A DNA stretch of 64,000 nt from Sciurus carolinensis (lineage: Eukaryota > Chordata > Mammalia > Rodentia > Sciuridae). A model generated the notes under the pieces. It saw only the letters and a list, made by a program, of their open reading frames with translations, was not told the DNA's origin and ran no database searches. Below, piece by piece: positions 1 to 10,975 of the stretch. The stretch is from NCBI RefSeq assembly GCF_902686445.1, contig NC_062222.1, positions 134,671,035-134,735,034 on the forward strand, read 5' to 3'. Positions within the stretch are counted from its first letter, which is position 1. Each line of letters begins with the position of its first letter. The position numbers and the translations under genes are program-made.

Positions 1-371
1 CAGGCCCTGCTGAGCGCGGGGAGGGCACCCTTCGCTCAGGTTCTTCTCGTCACACACACTTCAGAGCAGGACGTGGGGAAAGAGGCCAAGTCAGGCTCCG
101 GAGCCCCTGCAGTGAGGGCCCTTGGGGAGCGGCCCCGGGGCTTTGGGACAGGCCTGCAGCCGTCATCTCAGGCCATCACTAGAAGCTGACAGGCAGGAGG
201 CTCACGTGCTCTGGCTTCTCCTTGTCCAAGCCAGATGGCCCTCGTGAAGGGGGCTCCCAGCCTCCCGGCCTTTGCCTCTCTGCCTGACAAGCTCCCTGCA
301 TCTCTGCCAGCTAGTCCCTCTTCCAAAGAGCTGAGCCAGATGGCTCAAGGAGCAAATCCATGAATTTGTGC

Positions 372-480
372 ACAGACAGCCCGGGTTCGATTTCTGGCTC
401 TCTCACTTCCCAGCTGTGCGGCATCTGCTGAGTCACTTCACCTCTCTGATTCTCCTCTCTTTTTGTGAAATGGGGGTGGG
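372..480 (+). repeat. MIR SINE relic
   Basis: The order of motifs fits the MIR consensus: a GGGTTCGA-like B box, then 'cttcccagctgtg', then 'cacttcacctctctga', ending in a 'tgaaatggggg' segment. Old and diverged. Confidence 0.6.
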
Positions 481-646
481 AGGAAGGCACCCAATGGACG
501 TGCTGCCCGCAGTCTCATCTAACCCACCCGCCCCTCCAGACACCCTGTTGGAGGCTGTTTTCATTCTCCAGGGACAGATAAAGGCCCTGGGCCCTCGGGA
601 AACTGACCCTCCAGACGGGGGAGTGTGAAGGACAGTACCTTCTCTA

Positions 647-725
647 GGCCCTGCCACCCTGTGCCCACCCTAGGAAGTTGCCCCTGGCCCTGCCACCCTG
701 TGCCCACCCTAGGATGTCGCCCCTG
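647..725. repeat. Tandem duplication, two copies of a 39-bp unit
   Basis: The unit starting GGCCCTGCCACCC at 647 recurs at 686 with only a few differences near the end of the unit. It lies in the intron about 360 bp upstream of the 102-nt exon. Confidence 0.85.
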
Positions 726-1042
726 CGAGAGTCTTGCCATGGGGGTCCAGAGCGATGGCCTTTGTGGCAGTCCGGCTCTGCAGGGGGGAAAGGGCGTGGG
801 GACCACAGCCTTCTAGCAGAGCAGGCCACCTGAGGCTGAGCAGGAGAGGGCACTGCTGCCCCACTCAGGTGCGGGGACTTCTCTCCCTCCCCTTTTTGTC
901 ATGCACAGCCTTGCTCCTCTGGCTGTGGCCATGGAGAAAGGCCAGGCTGTCTCAGGGTCAAAGCCGGCTTGAACCACGGTCCTGGGCTGGTTCTCAGGGC
1001 CACGTTTCCCTCCTCTTGCTGCTGAAGGTGGCGTAAGAATGA

Positions 1043-1045
<3 letters not shown>

Positions 1046-1074
<29 letters not shown>
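1046..1074 (+). repeat. (CT)n microsatellite forming the polypyrimidine tract
   Basis: About 14 uninterrupted CT dinucleotides end 11 bases before the acceptor AG at 1084-1085. The tract occupies the usual polypyrimidine position for the following SLC2A9 exon. Confidence 0.95.
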
Positions 1075-1077
<3 letters not shown>

Positions 1078-1085
1078 TGGACTAG

Positions 1086-1187
1086 GGCTTGGTCATCGAG
1101 CGTCTGGGACGGAGACCCCTCCTCATCGGGGGCTTTGGGCTGATGGCCCTCTTCTTCGGGGCCCTCACCGTCACACTGGTGCTGCAG
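1086..1187 (+). CDS. SLC2A9: SLC2A9 (GLUT9) coding exon, 102 nt: loop 8-9 GRR motif and TM9
   Basis: This exon encodes 34 residues beginning [16 protein letters not shown] and ending TVTLVLQ. SLC2A9 is a facilitative transporter of urate and hexoses in the plasma membrane of kidney tubule and liver cells. The ERLGRRP stretch is the conserved cytoplasmic GRR motif of the loop between TM8 and TM9 of the sugar-transporter superfamily, and the hydrophobic stretch after it is TM9. The exon starts after a TAG acceptor and ends before GTGAGT. It begins and ends at a codon boundary, and 102 nt is the usual length of this exon in GLUT genes. From memory of the human protein, the first arginine of GRR corresponds to Arg380, a position mutated in renal hypouricaemia; it is intact here. 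Assignment to SLC2A9 rather than another GLUT rests on near-identity with the human sequence I recall. Confidence 0.95.
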
Positions 1188-2685
1188 GTGAGTGGGTATA
1201 GCCGGCACACCTTGCAGGGGACAGCGTGGAGCTGGCTCCTGGTTCCATCACTTTGGGTCCACCAGAGACCTGACCGGTCCTGACTGGCCACTGATGAGCT
1301 GTGTGATCTTGGGCAAGATATGTCCCCTCTGAGCCTCCGTTTACCCATTAGAGGAGATGGCACAGATGCCCCCTAGGAGGCCCCTTCCAGCCCAGGGTGC
1401 CAGAGGCTCCACTGCCACCCAGGAGCCCAGAGTGGTCAGCGGGGCCCTGAGCTGGACCACCTGCGTGTGAATCCTGGCCTTTCCACTTGCTCGCCCTGAG
1501 ACGTGGCAAGCCACTCAGCCTACCTGCTCCTCCCAGGGCCCCGTCTCTAAGATGCGACAGTTGTCCCCGTGCCCTGGGATGCTGCAGGTACAACGAGAAC
1601 ACATGCCTGTTGAACGCCTGCTTGGAGAGGGACCGCGATGCTCTCCAGCCGTGCAAGTGTATCATTTTCTCCTTTGGAGAGAGGAATCCCAGGGTGCGTG
1701 TAGATGCATCAGCTGCCCAAGCTCCTCAGCTGGATGACAGCAGAGCTGGAAACGGATCCCTGGCCTTGGGTTCAAGCCCCACAGTCCCCTGCACTGCTCA
1801 GGGCAGCCCACGGTGACCCGGCACTTACCTGGTGCCTAAACCGGTCTCAACACTAAGTTGGCAGCAAGCAGCGTATCTTGGCATTTTTCTAGAATGAATC
1901 TCAATATTGAAAGTGGTTCATGTTGATCACTGGCCAGACGTCTTAATGTCCCCACGTGTCTAGAAGAGGCAGTTGAAGCATGGCGGGTCCCAGGCCTGCA
2001 GAGAGGAGGGGCAGGGGAGCAAGCTGAGCAGCAGGAGGAGGGGACTTCAGGCAGGTTTGGTCCCCTCCCGTGTCCAGATGGGAGGGTGTCCTCAGTGAGG
2101 GTGGCCGGACAGGCTCCTTGGGCCTCAGAGGTTCTGCAAAGTCTGACGGGCAAGATGCTGGGCAGGGTCTTCCTGCCGCCGTGTCAGGTGCTCAGGGCTG
2201 CAGCGCACGCCCCTCCAGGCCTTGCTTCCCACCTGGCCTCCAGGGCCCCTCCCGAGCCGACGAGTGGCGGCCCCTCCAGACGTCTTCCAGGGCGTGAATG
2301 AGCTCCCCTCCTACCGCACAGGCTGGCAGGGCCCAGCGTGCGCTACGTACTGAGAGGGCGGCCAGGAGGGACGGTTTGAGAGTGAGCATGACCGCAGAAG
2401 CCCTCCTGGTGCCTGCTGGAGGCAGAGCCCTGGTCAGTGCGAGCTGTCCATTTCTTCACTCCCCGTGCACCAAGCCCACTCGGCTCTGCAGGCGCCATCT
2501 TGTCACTCCTCGAGGTCTGGGAACCGGGATGAGATGTACCGAGTGGTTATTTTCTCCATGTCATGGATGTTGAACATGGGACACAAAGTGGCCCAATGAC
2601 GGTCATGCAGATGCACTAATGGGGTGGAGGCGGGAGCCAGGTCCACGCGGCCTACTCACCAGCCTGCATGGCTGTCCTCCTGCAG
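1188..2685 (+). other. SLC2A9: SLC2A9 intron (1,498 bp)
   Basis: Donor GTGAGT, acceptor TGCAG. MIR-like relics are visible near 1268-1355 ('gagctgtgtgatcttgggcaa', shortened here) and 1465-1580. The rest is unassigned GC-rich sequence. The reading frame of the preceding exon stays open to 1283 by chance. Confidence 0.85.
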
Positions 2686-2761
2686 GACCATGCCCCCTGG
2701 ATCCCGTACCTGAGCATCACCTGCATCCTGGCAGCCATCGCCTCCTTCTGCAGCGGGCCAG
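2686..2761 (+). CDS. SLC2A9: SLC2A9 (GLUT9) coding exon, 76 nt: TM10
   Basis: This exon encodes 25 complete codons starting [11 protein letters not shown] and ending ASFCSGP, plus the first base of a split glycine codon. It forms the extracellular turn after TM9 and most of TM10. The acceptor is TGCAG and the donor GTAAGG; 76 nt is the standard length for this GLUT exon. The final residues begin the GPG motif (GPGGIPF across the splice), the counterpart of the GPGPIPW motif that lines the sugar path in GLUT1. The proline in WIPY corresponds by my numbering to human Pro412, reported as mutated in hypouricaemia, and is conserved. The exon joins the next one 29.6 kb downstream in matching phase 1. 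Confidence 0.95.
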
Positions 2762-3999
2762 GTAAGGCCCCTCCCCCTCACACCTGGCCCAGGGCCTCAT
2801 GACTCCAACAAGCTGGGGGCTCTCCTCACACATGGGTTGGACCCAGGGCAGGTTTGTGATGAATCGAAGGCCATCGAGGTGCACTCTGCCCTCACAGAAG
2901 TCATGGCTAGTGTGGAAGAGAACAGTGAGGTGTCTCACTGGACCAAAGCCTGCCGCGTGCTACCGTCCGCTGGGAGCTAGGTGTGTGCTAACTCATCGAG
3001 GACACTGGCGGTTCTAGAGAGGGCAGAGGCAGAAGGTGACTTGCAGGAGTGAGCAGCTGAGGGAGCTGCCTGGCCACAGGCCCGGCCCTGAGCACCACCT
3101 TAGGTGGGACCCGTATGAGCCTGGGGCATGGAGGATCCTGAGTCTTGCTTGGCCCAGGGCTGCCATTTTCTAGCCATGGGTTATGGGGAAAGTTCTTCTT
3201 CTTGAGCTTTGGTTTGCCTGTCTATAAAACAGAATGACACTAAGGACTCTGCCCCTCCTTGGCCCTGTGTCTTTGTCCAGCAGGGGCCTCCAGCAGCGGT
3301 CAAGGTGGGACCGAGAGGGTGGCTCAGGACAGGGTCTGACATGGCTGTGAGCTCTCTCTAGGAGATGATGTTCTTGGCTCTTTGCTTTTATTTCTATGTT
3401 GGCGGAAAGACCAAGTTTCTATCAAAACCAGTGGAATTGAACTTGTCTCTCCTTTGTGTTGCTGATTTTCATGGTCCTCACGTTCCATTGGTGATGGACC
3501 AAAAGCATTTGTCCTCATCCAGGACATTGGGTGGCATAACGAGGTGGCAGAGCGGGTGATGCCATGGTGGGGCAGGCATCAGGCACAGGCACACACGCAC
3601 ATCCATGCTGCTCCCTCAGCACGGCTGAGGGAGTAGCAGCCCTTCCCAGGTGGGGCAGAGAATCGGCAGCTGGATGCGCAGCGGCACGTGCCGTGGTTCA
3701 CTGTGGACTCGGGAGTGGATGCGCTGAGCACCACAGCGTCTGCTTCAGCAGCTGGGCCAACACTACCTCTGTGGTCCTGGAGGTGCCGGCCAGTGGCCTG
3801 TGCTGTCTGGGAGCAAAGGCACCCTCTGCTCTCGAGGGCTTGGGCTGGTGTGAGAGCCCCATCCGAGATGCACCTGCTTGGTGGGCCTGTCCCACCACTC
3901 ACCTGAACACCAGCACCACGCACGCACTCTCGGCCTCTGCGTTTCTTTTGCTTCCTTTCCGCTGGCACGTCTGTTCTGGCATGCTGGTTTGTTTAACGC

Positions 4000-4217
4000 A
4001 GGGACAGTCCATCTCTTCTGTGTCAAGGGCCAGAGAGTGAGTGCTTGTTTGCTTTTCAGCCATACGTTCTCTTGCCCCTGCTCGTCTCCACCTCGGTAGT
4101 GTGAGCACAGCCTCAGGGATGAGCAGATGAATGGATGGCGTGGTCGTGTTCTGATAAAACTTTATTTACAGACGTGGACAGTGGGCCAGGTTTGGCCTTG
4201 GGTTGCAGTCTGCTGAT
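4000..4217 (+). mobile_element. MER20-type hAT DNA transposon relic
   Basis: The segment begins with a 'ctgtgtcaagggccagag' block. It ends with 'ataaaactttatttacag' followed by 'gggccaggtttggcc' and 'ttgcagtctgctg', the diagnostic right half of MER20-like elements. The length of about 218 bp equals that of a full element. Confidence 0.8.
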
Positions 4218-4240
4218 GGCTGGTTTAGTGTTTCCCCCCA

Positions 4241-4370
4241 AATAGAAAATAAGGTCCATGAGGGGACCTTGTCTGGGCTCACAAGCTTGTCCTGAGTACT
4301 TAGAACTGTGCCCAGCACAGAGTAAGTGCTGCACAAATGCCTTTTGAAGAAGGAATGAAATAACGGAGGG
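4241..4370 (+). mobile_element. L2 LINE 3' end
   Basis: Shows the L2 terminal pattern: 'aaggtccatgagg', 'accttgtctg', 'agaactgtgcccagcacag', 'agtaagtgctgcacaaatg', then a GAATGAA tail. Confidence 0.75.
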
Positions 4371-5844
4371 ACGGCTGGGAAGCGGCCGTGTGCAGCTGTG
4401 AGCAGGTGAGTGGCAGAGCCTGTCCTGGCAGAGGGGTCTCAAAGTCAAGGCTTTCAGGAGAGACAAAAGATCCTGGTTCTGCAATATCCCTGAATCTCAG
4501 AAGAGGCTGCTGGGGTTTAATAGCATCAGAAAAAAATGTGAAGACAACGACACCAATTGCGTGTAGGGTCGGGATTAGTCAATCTGGCGCTCACCCTTTA
4601 TCAGAGAAAGAACAGGAAGAAGGTTTCGATCCATTCACATCGATTTCTCCAAGCTCCTTCGAGCGCCTGCAGCTCAAGCCAAGTTGGGGGAGGGGACAGC
4701 AGGGGGAGGCAGGGAGGCAAGAAGAACTAGATGTTCAAAGTTCTAACGTCAGGATCGCAGAGGCGTTCACCCACTCCTCGGTGCCCACAGCGAGTACGCT
4801 ACCCACGTAGGGCCCAAGAGCTCCTGCACTGCCAACCCAGTGAATGGTCTCAGGACTTCTAACCCAAACTTACTAACTTGAAAACAATCCCAAGGCCACT
4901 GACCAAGAAAAATAACCCTCAATAGCATGCTCTGAGTAATGCGTCTTGGATGCTCGCTACATGTAGTCTGGATTCGGAGCCACTCCAACAGCATGCATTA
5001 GTCACTGTAGCACGAAACATGTGTGCGGGGGGTGGTGGCTTAGTACAGCAGACATTCATTTCCGACTCCCATGACCATCCGCGGCTGTTGTCCCAGGCAG
5101 GTGGGTGGCCTGGGCCCAGGCTCCTGCTGGGCTAGGGCTCTGCCAGCCCCGGGGTCTCATTGTCTGCCACATCCAGTAGGCAGAGCAGGAATGGACTGTG
5201 CAGAGAGCTTCCTAGAAGCTGCGGCCCAGGGAACCCCTTCTTCCACTCCTGTTCCAGCGAGTCTCCTGACCGGACCTCGGTGCAGACTCTGCTGCAAACA
5301 CCAGTTTCCCCAAGAAGCTCAGCACTGGCCTGAGATCTAGAAGGTCCTCAGCAAGCCATGTGGATGGGTTAATTATGACCAGGGCATCTGAGCGAAGGGG
5401 CAGGCAGATGTACAGTGTGGACAGCAGCGGTGCTGAACCCACAGGGTCCCACGGAGTGAGTGCCCACACTGGAGGCGGTGGCGTGGGTCTGCGCGGCCCC
5501 GTCTGCCCTCTGCGAGTCCTGGCCATGCTTGCTGGGTTCCCACTCACACAGCATCAGCACCGAGCTTCCCTGAGCACTGACTTTAGCCCACACGCTGCCC
5601 CGGCTGCCTTGCACCATCACCCCTGGACGGCACGAGAGTCTTGCAAATTAGGATCAACCACTCTCTGAAGTCCAGAGAGGCTGCATGGCTTCCCTGACAT
5701 GAAGCAGCTAGAAGTGTTGGACATAGGATTTGAACCCAGATCTTTAGACGTCTGTATTCCCTTCATTCCCCTACAAAGCAAAGGAATTTGCAACAATGCC
5801 CTGCCCTGAGCTTTCCATCACATGTTCACATCTCCTCCTGTCTC

Positions 5845-6043
5845 TTTTAAAATTTGTTTTAATTAGTTATACATGGCAGTAAATGTAATTTGATATATCA
5901 TATATAATGAAGTATAATTTCTCATTCTTCTGATTAGACATGATGTAGAATCCCACCAGTCATATCGTTATATATGTACACAGGGAAATAATGTGTGATT
6001 CATGCTACTATCCTTCCTATACCCATATCCTCTCCCTTCTTAA
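5845..6043 (-). mobile_element. 5'-truncated L1, 3' end only (sciurid type)
   Basis: Shares the antisense L1 3'UTR pattern with 7610-7760: 'attagttatacatggcagta', then 'ttctcattcttctg', then 'acatgatgtagaatc'. It lies directly against an antisense LTR. Confidence 0.7.
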
Positions 6044-6500
6044 TCTGTTGTGTGTTGCTATTACAAAATACCTGAGGCTGGGTAACTTATCAAGAAAAGA
6101 GTTTTATATGGCTTGTAATTATGGTAGCTAGAAAGTCCAAACAGCATGGTGCCAGTGTCTGGTGAGGACCCCCTGTCTGCCTTGCAACATGGTAGTAGGC
6201 ATCACATGGTGGGAGCAGACGGGAGAGAGCTCATATGGTGAGGGAGGACGCAAGCAATGGGGAGGGGCCAGGTTCACTTCTACAAAACTGGCTTTCACTC
6301 TCATGGGACTAATCCAGCCCGGCAGACCTAACCCACTTCTCAAGCCCAGCATTAATCCCTGCCAAGGCCCATCCAGTCCCACTCACACGCACTCACCCCC
6401 ACCCCTTCAAGGTCCCACCGCCTTTTGATACTGTTACATGGAAACCAGGCCAACAGCACATGAACCTTAGGGGGACTAACCATATCCAAGCTGCAGCCGT
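6044..6500 (-). mobile_element. MaLR/MLT1-type solo LTR, antisense
   Basis: Reads as the reverse complement of a MaLR LTR. It starts with 'ctattacaaaatacctgagg', continues through the 'ggtgaggaccccctgtc' and 'catggtgggagcag' segments, and ends in 'catatccaagctgcagc'. No internal retroviral coding region is present. Confidence 0.75.
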
Positions 6501-6513
6501 ACCCTGAGGTCTG

Positions 6514-6580
6514 CTAATAACAGCTGACATTTACTAAGCACTTACTGTATACCAGGCTCTGTTCTAAGTGCTTTAATTCT
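6514..6580 (+). repeat. MIR SINE, left half of a split copy
   Basis: The core 'actaagcacttactgtatac' and 'ttctaagtgcttta' are MIR. The element appears to continue at 7012 with 'cattttatagatga', about 430 bp later. Confidence 0.75.
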
Positions 6581-7011
6581 TTTAAAAAAAAAGACTCCTG
6601 TGTGAATGTAAGATAGCACAGAGTTGACTGGAAACCCCCAGAACCCGAGATCTTACCCAGAATCAAACTTCATTAGAAGTCACAAGATGCAGGTTGTCAA
6701 AAGAGAGGGGAGTGGGAAGCTATGGAGACAGCCCCAGGCCTCCTGGCCACCTTAGGGTGCACTCTGGCTGGTGTCGACTCAGGTCTCTGGAACAGGCCTG
6801 AAAGGCGTCAGGGTGTCACTACATGGTGCGGTTCCTCTTCTCGTCTCACACACGATGACCGCATGGCTGGTGTTGCCCAGTGGCTCTTCTCCACCATGAA
6901 GTTTACAGAAGAAGGGACCAGGCCATTGTTTCCCCTTGGTTCCTCTGTCCCTGTGTCAGGAAATAGAAAATGGGTTGCAGATAAAAGGCTAGACCTTCCT
7001 TCCCAAACTAA
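6581..7011. other. Unclassified 430-bp segment between two MIR halves
   Basis: Starts with an A-rich run and holds no repeat I recognise. MIR sequence on both sides lines up as one element, which suggests that this is an insertion. Confidence 0.45.
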
Positions 7012-7130
7012 TGTTGTTCCCATTTTATAGATGAAAAAGCAAAACTTAGATCCCCCAGTTTTCCCCTAAGAAGCAAGGCTGGACTCGAACCTTCACCCTG
7101 TGGATCAGGACCTTCCAACTCGACTCATGC
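7012..7130 (+). repeat. MIR SINE, right half of the split copy
   Basis: 'cattttatagatga' and then 'aaggctggactcgaacc' are the 3' part of the MIR consensus, collinear with the left half at 6514-6580. Confidence 0.65.
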
Positions 7131-7609
7131 ATGCTCCTGGTTGAGGCTCATTAGCTGTTTGTGGGGGAAAATGAGCAGAGTGAGATCCGTTTTGAGATGG
7201 ACTTGCAAGGTTAAAATCTACACAGAGGGAGTCCGGCTACACGGAGAATTCTGGGTAAGACGAGGAAGCTTCCGTTTTTGTCTTTCTAGGATGCGGTCTC
7301 TCTGATAATGTAAGTCAGTCAGTCCTGTTTGAGTCCAGGTGGAAAGACACAATTGCGCCATTTGTATCAGTTCTCCTTGGGTGGAGGTGAATTTTAAGCA
7401 GTTTTTGAATATCGTGAATTGACTTTGTTATGTCCTCAAGGGAAGATGGGAGGCAAGGATAAGTGTGACGAGAAGGAACGCTTGGGGAATCCCATCCAGT
7501 ATCTTCTGTCCCTTTTGATTGCCATCTGAGCGTCTCCCCATGAAAAGTGGTTCAGATAGAGCTGTAAGGATATCATTGTAGGTGCCCATTTTTTCATTTT
7601 TAAGTGTTG

Positions 7610-8025
7610 GTGATTATTTTTTTATTTGTTCGAATTAGTTACACATGACAGTAGGATGCACTTTGACATGTCATACATAAATGCAGTAAAATTTCTCATT
7701 TTTCTGGTTGTACATGATGTAGAATCACACCAGTTGGGCAATCACATATACACATATGGCAATAACGTTCAATTCACCCCACAGTCCTTCCCACCCATAC
7801 CCCCGGCCCTCCCTTTACTCCCCTCTGTCTAATCCAAAGTACTTCTGTTCCCTAGCACTCTCCTTATTGTGAATTAACATCCCCATATCAGAGAAAACAT
7901 TCGGCCTTTGGTTTTTGGGATTTGGCTTATTTCACTTAGCATGATATTCTCCAATTCCATCCATTTACCTGCAAATGCCATAATTTCATTCTTCTTTAAA
8001 GCTGAGTAATATTCCATCACATATA

Positions 8026-8078
<53 letters not shown>

Positions 8079-8330
8079 ACATTTTCTTTATCCATTCATC
8101 TGTTGAAGGGCACCTAGGTAGGTTCCATAGCTTAGTTATTGTGAATTGAGCTGCTATATACATTGATGTGACTGTGTCACCATAATATGCTGATTTAGGA
8201 TATAAATTGAGGAGTGGGATAGCTGGGTCAAATGGTGAGTCCTTTCCAAGTTTTCTGAGGAATCTCCATACAGCTTTCCAGAGCAGGTGCACCAACATTT
8301 GCATTCCGACCAACAATGTATGAGTGTACC
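7610..8330 (-). mobile_element. L1 LINE fragment: ORF2 C-terminus and 3'UTR
   Basis: On the minus strand the translation from about 8316 downward contains WKAVWRFLRKLG, PFDPAIPLLNLYPK and, beyond a TA repeat, MEYYSALKKNEIMAFAGKW, all diagnostic of the extreme C-terminus of L1 ORF2p. The 3'UTR follows to about 7610. The element lacks most of ORF2 and the frame is broken by the microsatellite, so it is dead. Confidence 0.92.
8032..8075. repeat. (TA)n microsatellite inside the L1 ORF2 remnant
   Basis: A nearly pure TA run of more than 40 bp, expanded within the L1 ORF2 C-terminal coding remnant. It adds an artificial YIYIYI run to the decayed frame. Confidence 0.95.
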
Positions 8331-8589
8331 TTTTTGTTTTTTAGTTCAATCTGCCAGTCTGTCTTTTCTTTTATTCCCAAAGACTGTATATGAAATTCAA
8401 GTCCCACGTTAAATTTAGCAACAAAACCATAAATACAGTTCTTAAAAACAATTTTACTATTACAAATATTAATACTAAAACAATTCTATAAAAATGTAAA
8501 CTAATCTCTATTATTATACTTTATAAGATTTCTGAAAAATTATAAATATTTATTGTTTCAAAAGAACATAATACTTTTATAAAGTTTAT
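8331..8589. other. AT-rich spacer between two L1 pieces
   Basis: Very AT-rich, with no long frame and no recognised consensus. It may be decayed LINE sequence. Confidence 0.4.
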
Positions 8590-8745
8590 CTACTAATAAA
8601 GGGACCAGGAGGTGAGAGGTGGGGAAGGAGGGGAGAAGAGTTAGGGAGTGATATCATCATGCTGTGTGCATGTATGAATATGTAAAAACAAATCCCATCA
8701 TTATGTACAAAAATAGTTCTCCAATAAATAAATGTGGGGAAAAAC
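8590..8745 (+). mobile_element. L1 3' end in the opposite orientation
   Basis: The plus strand reads a G-rich 'ggaggtgagaggtgggga' stretch, then 'gtgatatcatcatgctg', then 'caaatcccatcattatgtac' and 'ccaataaata', matching the end of a sciurid L1 3'UTR. It sits between two antisense L1 parts. Confidence 0.65.
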
Positions 8746-8919
8746 ACACGAATAGTTTAGAAAGCAATCTAGTTGTAACGTGTAGCAATACATCGCTTGG
8801 CTTATTTTACATATTACAGTTTCTAGAAGATTTAGATGTGTATGATATTGATGAGTGACAGTTTGTAATATTTGTTCATTATAATCAAAACTGTCAATTT
8901 TCTGATTAAAACTATCAGG

Positions 8920-10120
8920 AATGTTCACAGTCTATGTCTTTTGATTGATGAGTTTAAGTCACTTACTTGCAGAATTATTATCGAGATATGCTTTGTATTC
9001 CTGGTCATTTTGGTTTATTTCTGGTTTTTAATTTCAATTAGTTTCTCCTTTGATTGGCTATTCCTTTTGTGTAGTTCCTCCTGTTGCTGGTTTTCACTTT
9101 TTTAAAATTTCATCTTCATAGAATATTTTGTAGAGAACATTCTGTAGCGCAGGCTTTCTAGTTGTGAATTCTTTTAACTTTTGTTTGTCATGGAAGGCTT
9201 TTATTTCATCTTCAAATCTGAATCTTAATTTCACTGAGTATAGTATTCTTGGCTGGCATCCATTTTCTTTCTGACTTTGGTATTTATTATTCAAAGACCT
9301 CCTGGCTTTGAGGGTTTGGGTTGAAGATCAACCAAGATCTGGATTGGTTTTCCTCTCTATGAGACCCTTTGTTTTCCCCTAGCATGCTTTAAAAGTTCAT
9401 CCTTATTCTGTGTGCTGGGCATTTTCATTATAATGTGCCTTGGTGTGGGTCTGTTGTAATTTTGTACATCTGAGGTCCTATAAGTCTCTTGCATTTGATT
9501 TTCCATTTCATTTTTTAGATTTGGAAAATTTTCTGATATTATTTCATTGAAAAATTTGTACATTCCTTTGGTTTATATCTCTGCACCTTCATTTGTCCTT
9601 ATATATCTTAAATTTGGCCTTTTCATGTTATCCCATAATTCTTGAAATTTCTATTTGTGGTTTTTTAACATCTTCTCTGTGTGGTCAACTTTATTTTCAA
9701 GATTATATATTTTGTCTTCATTGCCTGGGGTTCTGTATTCCATGTGTTCTGGTCTGTTGGTGATGCTTTCCATTAAGTTTTTAATTTGATTTATTGATTC
9801 CTTCATCTTGAGGATTTCTGCTTGGCTTCTTTTCAGAATCTCTATCTCTTTATTGAAGTGATCTTTTACCTCCTGAATTTTACCTCTGATTTCACTCCTT
9901 ACATCATCCTTTACCCCACAGACCAGTTTAACTATGTACATTCTAAATTCCTTCTCTGACATTTCTTCCACTGTGGTGTCATTGGATTCTATTGTTGGCA
10001 CATCTTGGTTTGCTTGGGGTGATTTGCTCCCTTGTTTTTTCATGCTGGTTGTGAATTTAAAACATTTTGGTCGGCATGGTCGTCAGCCACTGCTGCTTTG
10101 CGTGTCGTCTCAATGCTGAA
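8920..10120 (-). mobile_element. L1 LINE fragment: ORF1 (nucleic-acid chaperone) with frameshifts
   Basis: Read on the minus strand, three frame-shifted pieces form an L1 ORF1p-like protein. From 10043 down to 9651 lies a charged coiled-coil region (for example EIEILKRSQAEILKMKESI). From 9563 to 9357 lies the central RNA-binding part with ENFPNLKNEM and RHIIMKMPSTQNKDELLK. From 9294 to 9094 lies the C-terminal domain with CQPRILYSVKL and KQKLKEF. The first part of the intergenic/ORF2 region may follow to about 8920, and 5'UTR may extend past 10043. The frameshifts and missing ORF2 core show an inactive copy. Confidence 0.9.
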
Positions 10121-10824
10121 GCCAGAGGCAGCCTCAGCCTTTGTCTCTTAAATCAGACCCTATATCACAGCCCCTCATGTGAACAGATGGCTGTGCTCAC
10201 ACATGCTAAGCTTCAAAACAAACAGAGGCAGAACAGAGCAACAGAATGACATCAGAACTGGAGAGGAAGTTACAGGTCACCCAGAAAATGAGGAAGCATT
10301 TGGGGGTCTGGATTAACTTAGAATTCAAATGTCTCAAGTTTGGAAAAGATCTGAAGATATTCTAGTCCAGTCATTCATTAGAAGCTTAAGTTCCAGCTAT
10401 GGTTTCCTGGCCATGAATTTGTCCAGTTATGGCTCGATTGCTCCTGTTGATGGGGAACTCACTACCACCCAAACCAGATGAGCTCTAGCCCATGGCCTAT
10501 TTTGCATGACCCATGAGCAAAAAAAAATTGACTTTTATGTCTCAAAGGCAAAAGAAAAAAGAAAAAAAAAAGAATATATGTTGGTGACCACTTGTGGCCT
10601 AAAAAGTCTAATGCAGTATCTCTTTTACAGAAGATTATCTACCTTTACAGAAAAAAAGTTTGCCAATTTATTCTATAGTCCCTTGATTCTGACATTCAGA
10701 AGTAGTGAGAGTGAGGTAATGTTTGAGGGAGACAAAGAGGAATATCAGGCAGCAGAAGTAGCCAATCAAACTCTCCAAATATAAAATGAAGTTAATATCA
10801 ATGGAGCCACAAATGAAAGCACTT

Positions 10825-10975
10825 AGGCCAGAGCTGCATTGCTCAAAAATGGCTCCATCACCTGGGGGACCTTTCAAAGCCTCAATACCCATGCTGTGTT
10901 GAAGGTGAGGCAAGTCACAGTCTCTGGAGGTCAGACCCAAGCTCATGATTCTCTAACCCTGCATGATTCCAAAGA
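10825..10975. mobile_element. MER5A-like hAT relic
   Basis: 'atcacctgggggacctttca' and the mirrored distal half near 'agctcatgattctcta' resemble the palindromic-type MER5A element. Strongly diverged. Confidence 0.45.

Larger units (their letters stand above)
1..1085 (+). other. SLC2A9: 3' part of an SLC2A9 intron (runs off the left edge)
   Basis: Non-coding, GC-rich sequence ending in a CT-rich tract and a TAG acceptor directly before the first recognised exon. It holds a MIR-like relic and a short tandem duplication, described separately. Several open frames exist but none resembles a known protein. Confidence 0.8.

Noticed and set aside
1089..1283. Continuation of the exon frame into the intron as a longer exon
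   Set aside because: A perfect GTGAGT donor at 1188 and the family's fixed 102-nt exon length show that the exon ends at 1187.
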